The translations under genes and the position numbers were made by a program. 39,107 bases of DNA from Chryseobacterium gleum. GTDB taxonomy: Bacteria; Bacteroidota; Bacteroidia; Flavobacteriales_D; Crocinitomicaceae. Position 1 is the first letter of the stretch; each line of letters begins with the position of its first letter. The notes beneath the pieces were generated by a model. It searched no databases and was not told where the DNA came from. It saw only the letters and a list, made by a program, of their open reading frames with translations. Positions 1 through 7,565 of this stretch are shown here, piece by piece. Location of the stretch: NCBI GenBank assembly GCA_945862165.1, contig CAMAXI010000019.1, forward strand, positions 1 through 39,107. The letters are read 5' to 3'.

Positions 1-2
1 TT

Positions 3-983
3 CATTTACAATTTTTTGCTCAAAATGCAACTACTGTATATAAAAAAGTTTTGCCCTCAACAGTTACAATAGAAACAGATAATGGTTCTCTTGGTTCAGG
101 TTTCTTTATATCAACTGATATTATTGTAACAAATTATCATGTTGTAGAAGGTTGTCAGAGTGCGAAATTTTTTTTAAATGGTAGTAATTATGCTTTTCAG
201 ATTGAAGGCTTTTTAGCAGTAGATAAAAAAGTTGATTTAGTACTTTTGAAAGTTTCTTCAAGTAATAACATTCCTCTACAATTAGCAACTGAAAATGATA
301 TAGCAGGTCAAACAATATTTGTTATAGGAAGTCCTAAAGGCTTACCAGGAACTATTTCGGACGGAATAATTAGTGGGTATAGAAATTTTGAAGGTGTTAA
401 TTTAATGCAAATGACTGCTCCAATTTCTTCGGGAAGTAGCGGTGGTCCTGTTCTAAATGTAAAAGGTGAGCTAGTTGGTATATCTGTTAGTCAATTAATT
501 GAAGGACAAAACTTAAATTTTGCAATACCAAAAAACTATTTAATTGAACTTATAAAGAATAAGAAATATTATCCTGAAAGTTTAGAGAATCTTGAAATAA
601 AACCCAAAATAGGAGCAGAATTTGCTGGTGGCATTGTGTTTTATATTGATAACACGGGTAAACATGGAAAAGTAATTTCTAAAAAAGATATACTAAATAA
701 TGGAAAATGGTATATGGATTGGCAAACAGCAAAAGTTCAATGTTTAAATTTAAATGAGAACGGCTATCAAGATTGGTATTTACCCAGTAAATCAGATTTA
801 GAATATGTATTATTAAATAGAAATCTAATAAATGGATTTAATGTTAAGGTAAATACATATGCATATTGGACAAATTCTGACAACGGTAATAAAGCATGGT
901 CTTTTACTTTTGAACCAAGTTATGTCCATTCTCTATCTCCTAAAACTTCTGGTTATTCAGTTAGGGCAATCAGAAATTTTTAA
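3..983 (+). CDS. Trypsin-like serine protease with C-terminal DUF1566 domain (5' end outside window)
   Basis: This is an S1/HtrA-type trypsin-fold protease, probably exported. The frame is open from base 3, and the residues before the TTG at 51 (FFAQNATT) look like the end of a signal peptide, so the true start lies upstream of the window and the TTG is not the start. The visible part is about 326 residues. The catalytic triad is readable: His in TNYHVV (about residue 46), Asp in VDLVLL (about 78) and Ser in GSSGGPV (about 146). No PDZ domain follows. From about residue 205 the blocks GGIVFYIDNTGKHGKV, DWYLPS and SVRAIRNF are typical of DUF1566 (Lcl-type) domains, which are often found on Bacteroidota surface proteins. 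Target unknown. It is the leftmost gene of the A+T-rich block that ends at ssrA. Confidence 0.85.
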   Translation, partial: HLQFFAQNATTVYKKVLPSTVTIETDNGSLGSGFFISTDIIVTNYHVVEGCQSAKFFLNGSNYAFQIEGFLAVDKKVDLVLLKVSSSNNIPLQLATENDIAGQTIFVIGSPKGLPGTISDGIISGYRNFEGVNLMQMTAPISSGSSGGPVLNVKGELVGISVSQLIEGQNLNFAIPKNYLIELIKNKKYYPESLENLEIKPKIGAEFAGGIVFYIDNTGKHGKVISKKDILNNGKWYMDWQTAKVQCLNLNENGYQDWYLPSKSDLEYVLLNRNLINGFNVKVNTYAYWTNSDNGNKAWSFTFEPSYVHSLSPKTSGYSVRAIRNF

Positions 984-1220
984 ACAAAAATATTTTCGAT
1001 TTTAAACCTATTTAATTAAAATCTAATCATTTCTCACCACTTCGTTAAATACTTTGGAGATTAAATTGCGATTTTAAATTTCCAACTTTTTTATAATCAA
1101 GATTTTAAATTTTTAATTGATTATTTATGATTATGAGGGTGAATCGCTTATTCTTTATCAGTTGAAAAGCAGTTATTGACAAGTAAATTCTTTTTTTTCA
1201 AAACTTTAGAAAAACAATTA

Positions 1221-1502
1221 CTAGTCGAAGATAATGTGTCTATTCATTTCGGCAGGTGTTTTCCAGCTAATTTTGTACTTCTCCTTTAAAATACTTTTTT
1301 GAAGACCATGTAATTTATGGCCATATCCCATTCCTGTTTGTACTCGTTGTTCTCTCAATATTTTTTCAGCTTCAGTTCGTGCCAAATCTATCTTTTTTTT
1401 ATAATAGGGTATGTATTCTTTTAAATCGCGCTTATAGGATTGAAAATATCGAAAAACTTTAAAAATAAAATATATAACAGAAATAGTAATCAATATGTAC
1501 AT
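1221..1502 (-). CDS. Small hypothetical protein with N-terminal membrane segment
   Basis: 93 residues, family not recognised. Residues 1-18 (ILITISVIYFIFKVF) form one hydrophobic segment. A basic, Tyr/Lys-rich helical part follows (YKRDLKEYIPYYKKK) and then a probably coiled stretch (ARTEAEKILREQR). The likely topology is a single-pass inner membrane protein with a cytoplasmic tail. It is the only minus-strand gene within the leftmost block and stands alone, with no conserved partner visible. The ATG at 1502 is the only reasonable start. Reality as a gene is likely but not certain. Confidence 0.5.
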   Translation of the reverse strand: MYILITISVIYFIFKVFRYFQSYKRDLKEYIPYYKKKIDLARTEAEKILREQRVQTGMGYGHKLHGLQKSILKEKYKISWKTPAEMNRHIIFD

Positions 1503-1554
1503 TGGTAATGATTTAAGAGTGTTTTACTAAGTTAGTTATTTTTCAAAAATTATA

Positions 1555-1900
1555 TTTTATCACTACTGTCCGATAAAAGTTTTTTCACTCAGCGATGAAA
1601 CCTTTAAGACTAAAGGTGTTTAGCGTTATAAAAAGAAGATAGAGTTGCTTTTGGTAATTCGCTTTGATCGCCCTTAAAAATGATTTTACTAAAACAAGGA
1701 TAAGTGAAAGGAAATGCACCCATGTTTGAGCTCAGCAGTCTTGAGTCCTGTAAGGCTCAAGTGAACTGCGTATGCGAGTTTGGGTAAATGACTGGAATGT
1801 TCCATAGTTTTAGAAAATTATTTTTACAGGCTTGACTTTTTGATTCTTTTGGGTCAAGCCAAAAGAATAGAGAAAATTAATCGGACAACAATGATATTTT
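1555..1900. mobile_element. Segment bounded by imperfect inverted repeats (possible IS or MITE remnant)
   Basis: The 529 bases between the small membrane protein gene and the 392-residue gene contain no convincing gene. An outer inverted repeat bounds most of this stretch. The left arm near 1558-1574 reads TATCACTACTGTCCGAT. The right arm at 1880-1896, reverse complemented, reads TATCATTGTTGTCCGAT, giving 14 of 17 matches. Such arms fit a decayed insertion sequence or a non-autonomous derivative, but no transposase frame survives. A structured element also seen near 29 kb lies between the arms. Confidence 0.4.
1701..1870 (+). repeat. Structured intergenic element, copy A
   Basis: This shares ordered sequence blocks with a second copy at 29025-29210 on the other strand: AAGTGAAAnGAAA, then GTTTGAnCTCAGC, then GAGTTTGGGT, then a block ending in ACTTTTTG. 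Between blocks 2 and 3 lies a hairpin (CTTGAG 1740-1745 with CTCAAG 1756-1761). At the end lie two interlocked pairings: GGCTTGAC (1829-1836) with GTCAAGCC (1853-1860), and ATTCTTTT (1843-1850) with AAAAGAAT (1861-1868). There are no bases between 1860 and 1861, so the two stems probably exclude one another rather than forming a pseudoknot. It resembles dispersed intergenic sequences I associate with Bacteroidota genomes, but I can cite no named family. Confidence 0.6.
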
Positions 1901-2029
1901 ATTTTAAATAAGATCTTTTATTCTTGAAATTCTTTTAATAGCACATTTGTTATTTAACCTCATGAATCAAGTTTAAAGTTTATTTCTATATTTAAATTGA
2001 TTTAATTACCAAAATAAGAAAAAGTATTT

Positions 2030-3208
2030 ATGAAAATTTCATATTCTAAATTGTCAGTATTCTTATCAAATAATGAACTTTCAGAAACTTTCAGAAAAAA
2101 TCTACATAATGCATACGAATCACTTCAAAACATTGAAATGATAAATAAGAAATTAATCATTTCAAACAATCTAGACAGCCTTATTTCCATTTTATTAACG
2201 GAAGATTTTTCAACTACTGAACAATTAAAACAGGAATTTAGCACCTTAAGTTCCTGGTTGATATTTTTTGATGAATTAACGGATGATATAGATTTGTCAA
2301 GTAGAATGATAGAAGCTTTTCTCTCGGAAAAGAATTATTTTTTTGTATTTAATGAAATCTTTGATGAGGTAGAAACTTTTAGAAAATTCATAAAAGAAAT
2401 TTTCTTTATTCATAAAGAGATAAAGATATTATCTGACTTTGAAATGAGATATTTAATTCAAATAAGTGTTTTTTATTCCTTATTTCATAAAGATTTTAAT
2501 ATTCAATTAAGTTCCATTCATAAATTTCAAAATGAAAATTTGAATGTTTTTGAAATATTTGATGATTTATTTGTTAAAAAAGAAAAACCGGTATTATTAA
2601 CCGATAATTTTCATAATCTAAATTCATTCGGTGAATTAAGATTACTTGCCGATATCTTATTAGATATTGAAGTTTTGAAGAATCCAATATTAGATAGTAA
2701 AATATCTGAGCAAGAGTTCACGTTATTCATTAGCCAAAATCATCCAGTTGTTAATATCGATAATAACGTATTTGATTCTCTAATATCTCTTATTAAATCA
2801 TTGCATCAGGTTAAATTAAATCAAAACCTAATCTATAGATTATTTCAATTAAATTATCATTTATCAGATAGTATAATCACTGAAATTAACAACTATATTA
2901 TATCTATTAATAACCAACCTAATTTAACAGAGCTACAAAAGTTTATAGATTTTACAGTAAGTAGGCCTTATCGAAATCTTTTTGGAGAAAAAACAAGGTA
3001 TCTATTTAAAAAAGAATTGTCGGTTTTATTTAAAGATGATTTTTCGTTATTCGCCGATTTTTGTGAACATGAAAATTGTAAATCAAATTACAATTTAACT
3101 TATATAGAATGGATAGATAACAACCTAAATAAACATAGAACAATTTGTAAGAATTGTCTAGATAAAATCAACTTTGAATACTTTTGTAAGTATGAAGCAC
3201 CTTTTTAA
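2030..3208 (+). CDS. Unrecognised 392-residue protein with C-terminal Cys-rich motif
   Basis: I do not recognise this family. The protein is rich in Leu, Ile, Phe, Asn and acidic residues, looks largely alpha-helical and has no signal peptide or membrane segment. The last 50 residues hold a possible zinc site: FCEHENC, then a basic CKNCL, then YFC. The ATG at 2030 follows an A-rich tract without a Shine-Dalgarno, as usual in Bacteroidota. The downstream exonuclease gene starts only 38 bases after the stop, so the two are probably cotranscribed. Very low G+C compared with the window's housekeeping genes suggests transfer. A nucleic-acid or sensor role is speculation based on the neighbour. Confidence 0.75.
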   Translation: MKISYSKLSVFLSNNELSETFRKNLHNAYESLQNIEMINKKLIISNNLDSLISILLTEDFSTTEQLKQEFSTLSSWLIFFDELTDDIDLSSRMIEAFLSEKNYFFVFNEIFDEVETFRKFIKEIFFIHKEIKILSDFEMRYLIQISVFYSLFHKDFNIQLSSIHKFQNENLNVFEIFDDLFVKKEKPVLLTDNFHNLNSFGELRLLADILLDIEVLKNPILDSKISEQEFTLFISQNHPVVNIDNNVFDSLISLIKSLHQVKLNQNLIYRLFQLNYHLSDSIITEINNYIISINNQPNLTELQKFIDFTVSRPYRNLFGEKTRYLFKKELSVLFKDDFSLFADFCEHENCKSNYNLTYIEWIDNNLNKHRTICKNCLDKINFEYFCKYEAPF

Positions 3209-3246
3209 TATGACTTAAGTTTTTAACATATAGATAATTAAGTAAG

Positions 3247-5016
3247 ATGATAACTAATGAAGATTATAACGAATGGGGGCAAAAATTGTTCGAAAAAGCA
3301 AAAGTTATATACGAAATTGAAGTTGAACATAGATTTAAAATAATTGAGATTATTGAAATTTTAAAAACTAAATATAATTTAATTGATGACGATTTATTTG
3401 AATATTTAAATTTTAGATCAAAAACAATGAATGGTTTTTCAAATGGTCCTGAAGTTGTTAAATATTATTGGTTAAATTATATAACTGAACATCCTAATAG
3501 ATTTATAAATAGAAGTAAAGAGGAATCATTTAGAAAAATTATAGAAGATTATTTATTTAGAGGAGACAGTATCCTTTATAAGTTTAATAAAACTGATTTT
3601 TACTATTCAGGTGAATTTAATTTAACCTATCCTGCTGATAGTTTTAAAAAATTAATAATTACTGTACCATATACTCTTACTTTCTATGAAATTGAATTCG
3701 CAATAGAGGTAATTGAAAAAATTACTAAATCAAAAGTTTCTAAAATTTCACTTTGGTATTTTACTTGCATTTTAAGTATTAGTAATATGAATCACGAAGT
3801 TGAAATTGCAATAGATGAAAATAAAAATACTAATGAAGTAAATAATTATATTACAAAAGAAAATTTTTTAAAAATTAAATTTTCGTCAAGTAAATATTGG
3901 TATGAAGAAGTTCATGAATTTCAGGAATATATAAACCTTATAAGTGCTAATTCTAGAGCTAATTATCCTATATGTAAAACTTGTGACAATAAGGACTATG
4001 TAATTTTTGATAAGGATTATGATGATTTTTCTTTGTATTGTTGTGATTATTGCGGAGAAGACATTCTGCTTTATTATGAAAATGATGAGGAAAATGATTT
4101 TCCAAGTTGTAAAAAATGTGGGGACTCTAATGATGTTAGTGATCCTGGAGGTTCGTTTTGGTGGTGTTCACATTGCGAACATTCTATTGACCAGGAGGGA
4201 AAATGTGTAACCGATGATTGTGATACTTGTGAAAAAAATGATTCAGAAGAGAATGATACGGATGCTGTAGATGAAAGTGATTTTCCAAGTTGTAAAACCT
4301 GTGGTGATTCAAATGATGTCAGTGACCCTGGAGGGTCGTTTTGGTGGTGTTCACATTGCGAACATTCTATTGACCAGGAGGGAAATAGTGTAACCGATGA
4401 TTGTGATACTTGTTCCAAAAATTTACTTAATGAAAATGATGGGCCTTTTTATTTATTTTTTGATACTGAAACTACAGGAGTACCAAAGAATTGGAAAGCA
4501 CCTATAACTAATTTTGAAAATTGGCCTAGAATAGTTCAAATTGCTTGGATTGTAACTGACGCTCTTGGAAATGTATTATTAAAAAATGAATATATTATTA
4601 AACCTGATGGATTTACAATACCAAAAGATGCTTCAGATGTTCATGGTATAACAACTGAATATGCAATTAAATTTGGAGTATCACTAGAAGAAGTTTTAAT
4701 TAAATTTGAAGAACACTGTAATATTTCAAATTATATTATTGCTCACAATATTAGTTTTGATTCAAAAGTGATTGGTTCAGAGTTTTTAAGAATTTTATCA
4801 CGAAACCCTACTACAAGACTTAATCATCTTTGCACAATGGTAAATTCAACCAACTTTTGTAAAATACCTGGTAATTATGGATATAAATGGCCAAAACTTT
4901 CGGAATTACATATTAAATTATTTGGAAAAGACTTTGAAGGTGCTCATAATGCACTCTCGGATATTGAAGCAACCGCGAAATGTTTTTGGGAAATGAGAAA
5001 ATTGAAGTTGATTTAG
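3247..5016 (+). CDS. DEDDh 3'-5' exonuclease fused to three zinc ribbons and a novel N-terminal region
   Basis: 589 residues. Residues 1-235 match nothing I recognise. A zinc ribbon with CKTC at 243-246 and CCDYC follows. A 61-residue zinc-ribbon unit is then tandemly duplicated (about 284-344 and 345-405), each copy with CxxC, SFWWCSHC and DDCDTC. Residues 406-589 are a DnaQ-like DEDDh exonuclease: ExoI is DTETTG from residue 406, ExoII is AHNISFD, and ExoIII is HNALSD, whose H-x4-D marks the DEDDh class. Members of this exonuclease group are, as far as I recall, usually much shorter, so the N-terminal extension is unusual. Predicted to be cytoplasmic and to degrade single-stranded DNA or RNA with two metal ions, the zinc ribbons giving substrate or partner binding. 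Probably an operon with the preceding gene. Confidence 0.85.
   Translation: MITNEDYNEWGQKLFEKAKVIYEIEVEHRFKIIEIIEILKTKYNLIDDDLFEYLNFRSKTMNGFSNGPEVVKYYWLNYITEHPNRFINRSKEESFRKIIEDYLFRGDSILYKFNKTDFYYSGEFNLTYPADSFKKLIITVPYTLTFYEIEFAIEVIEKITKSKVSKISLWYFTCILSISNMNHEVEIAIDENKNTNEVNNYITKENFLKIKFSSSKYWYEEVHEFQEYINLISANSRANYPICKTCDNKDYVIFDKDYDDFSLYCCDYCGEDILLYYENDEENDFPSCKKCGDSNDVSDPGGSFWWCSHCEHSIDQEGKCVTDDCDTCEKNDSEENDTDAVDESDFPSCKTCGDSNDVSDPGGSFWWCSHCEHSIDQEGNSVTDDCDTCSKNLLNENDGPFYLFFDTETTGVPKNWKAPITNFENWPRIVQIAWIVTDALGNVLLKNEYIIKPDGFTIPKDASDVHGITTEYAIKFGVSLEEVLIKFEEHCNISNYIIAHNISFDSKVIGSEFLRILSRNPTTRLNHLCTMVNSTNFCKIPGNYGYKWPKLSELHIKLFGKDFEGAHNALSDIEATAKCFWEMRKLKLI
4096..4461 (+). repeat. In-frame 183-bp tandem duplication within the exonuclease gene
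   Basis: Two direct copies with a period of 183 bases (61 codons) start at 4096 and 4279, both with GATTTTCCAAGTTGT. About 50 bases in the middle of the unit are identical, while the last 40 or so bases diverge. This indicates a fairly recent zinc-ribbon duplication, or homogenisation by gene conversion. Confidence 0.9.
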
Positions 5017-5235
5017 CTTTCTAAAAACAGTTCTTAATCATGAACTTTGTACAAATACTAAATTTTTAATAATTTCTATTTTCACATACAATCTGAATAT
5101 TTCCTAAGTGGTGTAAGAATTTTTTGTGAAATTACTTGGAATAAAAATTAATTATATTTAAAAACACAATATATTAGGCTATTAAAATATTTGTTTAATT
5201 CAAGAAATTTATCCTTTTTTAATTATATTTATTAA

Positions 5236-5667
5236 ATGACTTATAAAAAATTATATACTGATATTTTAAAAATAGGGGTTGAAAAATTAAATACAGGGCT
5301 GTCTTATTCTGTATTAATAGAAGAATTAAAAAAAAAAGGTTACAATTTTGATAATGATTGTATCGAAATAGCAGTAAAACAATGGTTTTTTGATTGTTTT
5401 CATCATAAAACAGCAACTGACAAAATTGAAACCCTTCATGATATTGATAATCATCTATATTGTAATTGGATTTTAAAAGGAGAAAGTTGTTTGGTTTTGA
5501 TTGAGCACAATACATCAAAAAGAAACTTAAAAATAGCAATGATTGCAATAATTATATCTATAGTATCGCTTTTGTTTCAACTAAGATCAGAATTAAATTC
5601 AGTTAATAAAAATGAAACTCAGATATTAATAAAGGGTGAATTAAAAAATAATTCTCCTAAAAAGTAG
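5236..5667 (+). CDS. Small protein with soluble N-terminus and C-terminal membrane anchor
   Basis: 143 residues. Residues 1-90 are a soluble alpha/beta region that could be winged-helix-like (SVLIEELKKKGYNFDND), with the blocks WFFDCFHHK and CNWILKGESCLVLIEH. Residues about 98-115 (IAMIAIIISIVSLLFQL) form a single hydrophobic helix, followed by a polar 25-residue tail. This layout resembles a conserved hypothetical family of Bacteroidota that I cannot name. No signal peptide. It stands 219 bases after the exonuclease gene and 103 before the PLD gene, so it may have its own promoter. Function unknown; a membrane-anchored sensor or effector is possible. Confidence 0.7.
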   Translation: MTYKKLYTDILKIGVEKLNTGLSYSVLIEELKKKGYNFDNDCIEIAVKQWFFDCFHHKTATDKIETLHDIDNHLYCNWILKGESCLVLIEHNTSKRNLKIAMIAIIISIVSLLFQLRSELNSVNKNETQILIKGELKNNSPKK

Positions 5668-5770
5668 TTTTTTAATCGATATGTATTTTATATTCTAATA
5701 ATTAAGCTAGAGTATAATATATTGCTTTACATTAGAATAATTATTTAAATATTTTTATAAAAAGAAAAAT

Positions 5771-6601
5771 ATGGTAGAACCTCATTTCGGTGATATAAGA
5801 AATGCAATTTTAGAGCACTTACGAGAAGCAAGATATGATATTTATGTAGCAGTTGCATGGTTTACTGATAAACAACTATTCAATCTTCTGGTCGAAAAAG
5901 TGAAGCAAGGTTTAAATGTTGAAATTACTTTAATTAAAGATGAAATAAATTTAGGTAATGGTTTTAATTATCAAGAATTCGTGGAAAGTGGAGGGAAACT
6001 TTTTTGGGATGATCATCATCATAAATTTTGTGTTATAGATCGAGAAATCGTAATTACAGGATCTTATAATTGGACATATAAAGCAAATAGCAGAATTAAA
6101 AGAGAAAATATAATTATTATCAAAAATGAAAAAGATCTTATTGATAAATATTCTTTCGAATTCAGAACTTTGCAAAAGTCAGCAGAAAGATTAAAGATAG
6201 AACCTCAAATCAAGATTGTTGAAAAAGAAATCGAGATTGAAAAACTTATTCACGTTGAAAAAATAATAGAAAATCAAATTTTTATAAGTCGTAATGAAAA
6301 CCTACTTCTTAAAACTCATAATGAAAGAATAAATTGGTGGAGACAGTTAAGCAAAGAGTGGAAACGAATTTTTTCAATAATTTTAAAAAAGAATATAATA
6401 ATTGAAACACCATGTAAGGATGAACTTATTGAACTTTTTAAAATGACGACTTTAGATTTATCTTCTTTTAAAATTGAAAACATAGATCCTATTTGTAAAA
6501 TGGGGAACTTACAAATAATTGAATTTTCAGAAATTTCAAATGGAAACAAATTAAAACTAAAAAAGGAGTTAGTTGGAATTATACTGAAAACATCAAATTA
6601 A
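5771..6601 (+). CDS. Phospholipase D-family nuclease-like protein with short Leu-rich C-terminus
   Basis: 276 residues. Residues 1-130 form one PLD domain with the HxKx4Dx6GSxN signature: His83, Lys85, Asp90, then GSYN at 97-100. One-domain PLD proteins of this type (Nuc-like) usually act as dimers and cut nucleic acid or phospholipid through a phosphohistidine intermediate. No signal peptide is present, so it is probably cytosolic, favouring a nucleic acid substrate. Residues 150-200 are charged and likely coiled. Near 230-260 the pattern LDLSSFKIENIDPICKMGNL resembles one or two leucine-rich repeats, possibly for protein binding. It is the last gene before ssrA on its strand. Confidence 0.8.
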   Translation: MVEPHFGDIRNAILEHLREARYDIYVAVAWFTDKQLFNLLVEKVKQGLNVEITLIKDEINLGNGFNYQEFVESGGKLFWDDHHHKFCVIDREIVITGSYNWTYKANSRIKRENIIIIKNEKDLIDKYSFEFRTLQKSAERLKIEPQIKIVEKEIEIEKLIHVEKIIENQIFISRNENLLLKTHNERINWWRQLSKEWKRIFSIILKKNIIIETPCKDELIELFKMTTLDLSSFKIENIDPICKMGNLQIIEFSEISNGNKLKLKKELVGIILKTSN

Positions 6602-6850
6602 CACTATTTAATTAAGTGTATAAACTCGATTTAAGATAGTATTTTTTTTTAAAAAAAATAAAAATTGGACATATATTGTTCCTAATACTTTAATAGGAAT
6701 TTTTCCCTTTTTCCTCCACCAAAATAATATCCTTTTATTATTTTCTAAAATAATTGAAATTCGCCATGTTTCAAAAAATCAAAATGTTACCTATTTCGAC
6801 TATTTTTCATTTCTTATCAAAAAAATTATTTTACAAAATAAGTTTTCAAT

Positions 6851-6870
6851 TGTGGGCTAGATGTGGGCTA
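6851..6870 (+). repeat. Tandem TGTGGGCTA sites beside ssrA (candidate recombinase sites)
   Basis: TGTGGGCTA occurs at 6851-6859 and again at 6862-6870, a spacing of 11 bases or one helical turn, 69 bases outside the 3' end of tmRNA. Otherwise the stretch 6602-6938 holds only A+T-rich sequence and the tmRNA terminator. Paired short direct repeats next to an RNA gene's 3' end are what arm-type sites of a tyrosine integrase look like, but no integrase gene is in the window, so this is inference. Confidence 0.3.
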
Positions 6871-6884
6871 AGTTTTAAAATAAA

Positions 6885-6921
6885 AAAGCGTAATCTCTTT
6901 TAAATTAAGTGATTACGCTTT
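6885..6921 (-). terminator. Intrinsic terminator of tmRNA
   Basis: An 11-bp perfect stem (AAAGCGTAATC with GATTACGCTTT) lies 18 bases beyond the mature 3' end of ssrA. On the minus strand it is followed by a T run (bases 6882-6887 of the plus strand are A). Confidence 0.85.
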
Positions 6922-6938
6922 AATAATTTGTTTTAAAG

Positions 6939-7339
6939 TGGAGCTGGAGGGGGTTGAACCCTCGTCCAAACATAGAATTTTCAAGGCTTCTACATGTTTA
7001 GTTTTTGGTTAATTTTCGATTGTACAACGGACAAAAACACCCAATATACAACTTATCTTCTGTTGTCTTATGCCTTCCACGAAGTAAGGTTGGCACCAGT
7101 CTTAAATGAATGATTCTCCCGAGTTCCATGCCTAAAAGACGGAGGCAGCAGAGGGAGAACTTGTTCCGCCTACTATGATTCAGCTGGAATTAAGCTTTAT
7201 CTATCTAATAGATTAAGCAGCAAGTGCGTATGACGTGTTGTCAATTATAGTTCGAGACAGGATATTAAAGAGCTCCACCTCAACGCTCTACATGCTTACA
7301 CTTGACTATCGCTTATGCTGTCAAATCCAATACAGCCCC
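6939..7339 (-). ncRNA. ssrA: Transfer-messenger RNA (tmRNA)
   Basis: tmRNA rescues stalled ribosomes by switching them to an internal tag reading frame. On the minus strand the 5' end GGGGCTG pairs with CAGCTCC at the 3' end (7-bp acceptor stem with one G-U), followed by discriminator A; the full CCA is not encoded. The T arm GGTTCAACCCCCTCC is clear. The tag frame ends YALAA-stop (stop at 7213-7215). Reading back in frame gives DNTSYALAA at 7216-7242; the exact resume codon is uncertain. Length 401 bases, normal. A TACTTTTA box and a terminator flank it. An A+T-rich gene block begins immediately past its 3' end, suggesting use as an integration site. Confidence 0.95.
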
Positions 7340-7351
7340 AGTATTGTAGTG

Positions 7352-7359
7352 TAAAAGTA
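7352..7359 (-). promoter_or_regulatory. Probable -7 box of ssrA
   Basis: Reading TACTTTTA on the minus strand, one mismatch from the Bacteroidota TAnnTTTG consensus, 12 bases before the mature 5' end. No clear -33 TTTG is seen. Confidence 0.5.
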
Positions 7360-7565
7360 CGAAGAAAGACTTTTAGATAAAAGAAAAAAGACTATTAGAT
7401 GAAAGACTTGAAAAAAAATAATTAATAACATCCCCTTACATCGTTCCTCTTTTAAGTCTTTGCTCTTTGTTCTTTTTGTCTTTCTTCTAATAAAATACCT
7501 AATTTGCGGTACAACTTACCAAAAGAATAGTTGGTATATTTACAGTACTAATTCAAATTACGGTT

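Noticed and set aside
51-983. TTG at 51 as the start of the trypsin-like protease
   Set aside because: The frame is open to the window edge and the upstream residues look like the end of a signal peptide; the gene is cut by the window.
1829-1868. H-type pseudoknot in copy A
   Set aside because: The two stems are adjacent with no bases for the third loop, so simultaneous formation is unlikely; they are treated as alternative hairpins.
4074-4418. Minus-strand open frame of 114 codons in the zinc-ribbon region
   Set aside because: It is a mirror of the duplicated zinc-ribbon coding sequence and has repetitive Ser/Gln-rich composition; not a real gene.
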